Assembly (NCBI GenBank): GCA_029933365.1
Contig: JAOZOH010000042.1
Span: 1 to 9,833, forward strand
Length of the DNA stretch: 9,833 nt
Source: Desulfuromusa sp.
GTDB taxonomy: Bacteria > Desulfobacterota > Desulfuromonadia > Desulfuromonadales > Geopsychrobacteraceae
Reading direction: 5' to 3'
Shown here: positions 7,518 to 9,833 of the stretch, in pieces
Layout of the letters: each line of letters starts with the position of its first letter
How positions within the stretch are numbered: position 1 is the stretch's first letter
Made by a program: the position numbers and the translations under genes
Notes under the pieces: model-generated
What the model was told of the DNA's origin: nothing
The model's database searches: none
Seen by the model: the letters and a program-made list of their open reading frames with translations, nothing else

Positions 7518-8630
7518 ATGAACCCCAAAAAAGAAGAGTTTATCCCTAAATGGATTGCCTGGGAAAGTACCCAGCGGTGTAATCTTAACTGTGTGCATTG
7601 CCGCTGTTCTTCAGATCTGTCGGCAGCAGAGGGGGATTTGAGCACAGCAGATGTGTTTAAAATGATCGATGATATCTGTGAGGTCAGCAAGCCGGTGCTG
7701 GTTCTTTCTGGTGGCGAGCCATTGATGCGTGCAGATATCTTTGAGATTGCTCAATATGGGACAGACAAAGGTTTGCGGATGTGTATGGCAACCAATGGTA
7801 CCTTTGTTACTGATGATGTCTGTGCCAAGATGAAGGAGACTGATATCAAGATGGTTTCCCTGTCTCTGGATGGTTCGACTGCGGAAATTCATGATAATTT
7901 TCGCAATAGCCCCGGGGCCTATGAAGGTGTAGTTCGTGCTGCCGAAATATTAAAGCGTAATGGCATCCCCTTCCTGATTAATTCATCTTTTACCAAGCGG
8001 AATCAGCAGGATATTGCTGCAACTTTTAAGGTAGCGAAAGGTCTTGGCGCAACGGCCTGGTATATGTTCATGATTGTTCCAACCGGGCGTGGTGAAGAAA
8101 TCATGAGTGAATTGATTTCTGCAGAAGATTATGAGGAAATTTTAAAATGGCACTATGAACAGGAAAAGCACGAAGACGATATTTTGATGCGGCCAACCTG
8201 CGCTCCCCATTACTACCGGATTGTACCGCAGATGGCGAAAGCTGAAGGTACCACATTCAAACGGCGGAGTTTGACTTTTTCTACTGGTGGCGGCAAAGGC
8301 TGTATTGCAGCCCAGTCAATCTGTCTGATCGATTGTTTTGGTAACCTTAAACCCTGTTCCTATTTCCTTTCATCGGTTGGTAATATCAAAGAGACTCCAT
8401 TCAAGGAATTATGGTTTAACTCCAAGGTATTCAATGATTTACGCGATTTCAGTAAGTATAAAGGGAAATGCGGTGAATGTGAGTATCTCAATGTTTGTGG
8501 CGGTTGCCGTGCCAGAGCCGATGCTGTTTATGGCGACTACATGGCGGAAGAGCCCTTTTGTAATTATATCCCGCCCCTCACACAGAAGCGGTTGGAAAAA
8601 GAAGCGGCAGAGGCTGCAGCGAAAAAATAA
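7518..8630 (+). CDS. Radical SAM/SPASM protein, AhbD-like (haem b synthase group)
   Basis: A 370-residue radical SAM enzyme. The N-terminal half has the SAM-binding [4Fe-4S] motif Cys21-x3-Cys25-x2-Cys28 in RCNLNCVHC, preceded by KWIAWE, and the SAM-contacting GGEP at 65-68. The C-terminal half is a SPASM-type domain with Cys262, Cys269, Cys273, Cys280, Cys318, Cys321, Cys327, Cys330 and Cys348, expected to hold at least one auxiliary cluster. The PTCAPHYYR block (227-234) and the [20 protein letters not shown] stretch (327-346) resemble the AhbC, AhbD and NirJ enzymes of alternative haem and haem d1 synthesis. AhbD decarboxylates two propionates of Fe-coproporphyrin III to vinyls, giving haem. 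The [12 protein letters not shown] to [12 protein letters not shown] stretch looks most AhbD-like, but subfamily choice is from memory. It lies 68 bases upstream of hemE, probably in one unit. The Ala/Lys/Glu-rich tail after residue 356 is unusual. Confidence 0.8.
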   Translation: MNPKKEEFIPKWIAWESTQRCNLNCVHCRCSSDLSAAEGDLSTADVFKMIDDICEVSKPVLVLSGGEPLMRADIFEIAQYGTDKGLRMCMATNGTFVTDDVCAKMKETDIKMVSLSLDGSTAEIHDNFRNSPGAYEGVVRAAEILKRNGIPFLINSSFTKRNQQDIAATFKVAKGLGATAWYMFMIVPTGRGEEIMSELISAEDYEEILKWHYEQEKHEDDILMRPTCAPHYYRIVPQMAKAEGTTFKRRSLTFSTGGGKGCIAAQSICLIDCFGNLKPCSYFLSSVGNIKETPFKELWFNSKVFNDLRDFSKYKGKCGECEYLNVCGGCRARADAVYGDYMAEEPFCNYIPPLTQKRLEKEAAEAAAKK

Positions 8631-8698
8631 TTGTGGGAGCGATCCTTATGATTGCCCCAATATCTAGATGATAATTTGCTCCAGGAGGCTTTTATCTT

Positions 8699-9736
8699 AT
8701 GACCACTGAACACAATTTTCTTAAAGCCTGCTGGCGTCAGCCCGTCGATCAAGTTCCCGTCTGGTTGATGCGCCAAGCCGGTCGCTATTTGCCGCAATAC
8801 AAGGCGGTGCGGGCTCAGGGTGGCGGAACTTTCCTTGATCTGTGTAAAGATCCAGTCCGAGCCGCTGAAGTAACAATTCAGCCGATTGATATTTTAGATG
8901 CTGATGCTGCTATCCTTTTTTCCGATATTCTGACGCCGATAGAGCCGATGGGGATGACGCTTGATTTTGTCCCCGGCCCGGTATTTGAGAATCCGGTCCG
9001 GACGGCAGCTGATGTTGATGCCCTGATAGTTCCAGAAGATATGGCACAGGCTGTTCCTTATGTGCCTGCTATTATCAAGCGATTACGCGTGGCATTTGAA
9101 GGTCGTGTCCCGTTGATTGGTTTTGGTGGCGCTCCGTTTACTTTGGCCTGCTATATGGTGGAAGGAAAGGGGAGTAAAGATTTCGCCAGCCTCAAACAGA
9201 TGATGTATTCTGATTTTCCACTCTATGATGCGCTGCTGCAGAAAATTACTGAGATGGATCGGCGTTATCTGAATATGCAGATCGAAGCCGGGGCGCAGGC
9301 AATTCAGATTTTTGATACCTGGGGCGGTCTGCTGGCACCACATGATTATGCACGCTATATTCTCCCTTATGTCAAACAATTGATCGACGGGCTGAAGCGT
9401 GACGGAATTCCAATCATCTATTTTGTCAAAGGTGGTGGAACCATGCTTGATTTAGTCAAGGAGTCAGGGGCAGATGTCCTTGGACTCGACTGGCATGTCA
9501 ATTTAGGCAAAGCAAGAGATGTTCTGGGTGGTGATGTTGCTGTTCAGGGGAATCTTGATCCGACTGTACTTTACGCTCCGAAAGAGTACATTGAAAAAGA
9601 AGTTCAGCGGATTCTTGATGAAAATGACAACCGACCAGGATTCATTTTCAATCTGGGGCATGGAATTCTACCGACGATTCCACCAGAAAATGCGATTCAT
9701 ATGGTTGAATGTGTTCATAGACTTAGTCTGAAGTAG
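8699..9736 (+). CDS. hemE: Uroporphyrinogen decarboxylase HemE
   Basis: HemE removes the carboxyl groups of the four acetate side chains of uroporphyrinogen III to give coproporphyrinogen III (EC 4.1.1.37), a cofactor-free cytosolic step of haem synthesis. The protein is 345 residues, the usual bacterial length. Signature 1 is PVWLMRQAGRYLPQY (20-34) with substrate-binding Arg25 and Arg29. The key acidic residue is Asp76 in FSDIL, signature 2 is GFGGAPFTLACYMVEG (141-156) with Tyr152, and FDTWGG (205-210) and NLGHGI (His321) complete the active site. AGGAGG at 8683-8688 lies 10 bases before the ATG. It follows the AhbD-like gene by 68 bases with no terminator visible, so cotranscription is likely. 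All key motifs are intact. Confidence 0.97.
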   Translation: MTTEHNFLKACWRQPVDQVPVWLMRQAGRYLPQYKAVRAQGGGTFLDLCKDPVRAAEVTIQPIDILDADAAILFSDILTPIEPMGMTLDFVPGPVFENPVRTAADVDALIVPEDMAQAVPYVPAIIKRLRVAFEGRVPLIGFGGAPFTLACYMVEGKGSKDFASLKQMMYSDFPLYDALLQKITEMDRRYLNMQIEAGAQAIQIFDTWGGLLAPHDYARYILPYVKQLIDGLKRDGIPIIYFVKGGGTMLDLVKESGADVLGLDWHVNLGKARDVLGGDVAVQGNLDPTVLYAPKEYIEKEVQRILDENDNRPGFIFNLGHGILPTIPPENAIHMVECVHRLSLK

Positions 9737-9752
9737 CTCTCGATTAGAGCTA
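9734..9752 (+). terminator. Hairpin overlapping the hemE stop codon
   Basis: TAGCTCT (9734-9740) and AGAGCTA (9746-9752) form a perfect 7-bp stem with a five-base loop, starting on the hemE stop codon. No T-run follows directly, so it is a poor intrinsic terminator and might instead protect the mRNA 3' end. Confidence 0.35.
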
Positions 9753-9765
9753 GTCAGTTGTTCTG

Positions 9766-9786
9766 CCTTCTCCATGAGGGAGAGGG
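9766..9786. repeat. REP-like hairpin, additional copy after hemE
   Basis: CCTTCTCC (9766-9773), loop ATGAG, then GGAGAGGG (9779-9786) repeats the stem-loop in the left unit of the hutU-hutH repeat, with one G-T pair in the stem. The GGATGAGGG tail seen there is absent, so this is a partial or diverged copy. Its recurrence about 8 kb away shows the hairpin is a dispersed repeat in this genome. Confidence 0.7.
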
Positions 9787-9813
9787 AATATTTAATTTGT
9801 AGAGATGACTTTT

Positions 9814-9833
9814 ATGCCAGATTCTAAACCCAT
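9814..9833 (+). CDS. Possible start of the next gene (partial)
   Basis: ATG at 9814 opens a frame reading MPDSKP to the window end. Upstream AGAGA (9801-9805) is a weak ribosome binding site about eight bases away. The position after hemE would suit another haem gene such as hemH, but six residues cannot show this. Confidence 0.35.

Overview
The window holds a complete histidine-utilisation (hut) locus followed by a haem-biosynthesis segment, from a Gram-negative bacterium of moderate GC. A tight hut operon, strong AGGAGG-type ribosome binding sites and a haem-related radical SAM gene next to hemE together suggest an anaerobic or facultative deltaproteobacterium, perhaps of the Desulfuromonas/Pelobacter/Geobacter group. 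That placement is an impression from gene content and protein style; no marker gene here settles it.

Layout. Positions 3-68 carry the last codons of a rightward gene that ends 4 bases from the convergent end of hutH. From 5676 down to 73 the minus strand carries hutI-hutG-hutU-hutH: hutI and hutG overlap by 8 bases, hutG and hutU are 10 bases apart, and hutH is separated by a 220-base gap containing a pair of inverted REP-like hairpin repeats. Divergent from hutI lies hutC (5783-6499, plus), the GntR-family urocanate-responsive repressor. The roughly 100-base hutI/hutC intergenic region has two overlapping promoters facing in opposite directions and a perfect TGTATATACA dyad matching the HutC operator core.

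After hutC, all genes are on the plus strand: an unrecognised exported protein with a short coiled coil (6685-7407), a radical SAM/SPASM protein of the AhbD/AhbC/NirJ haem-maturation group (7518-8630), and hemE, uroporphyrinogen decarboxylase (8699-9736). A further copy of the REP-like hairpin follows hemE, and a possible next gene starts at 9814.

How the genes work together. HutH deaminates histidine to urocanate, HutU hydrates it to imidazolonepropionate, HutI opens the ring to N-formiminoglutamate, and HutG hydrolyses that to glutamate and formamide. HutC senses urocanate and should release the operator when histidine is available. The downstream segment makes tetrapyrroles: HemE produces coproporphyrinogen III, and the radical SAM protein may act on a later iron-porphyrin. 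Pairing an AhbD-like enzyme with HemE, rather than with the sirohaem branch, is the most biologically interesting point. I found no mobile-element gene, CRISPR array, tRNA or rRNA, and no clearly new multi-gene system.
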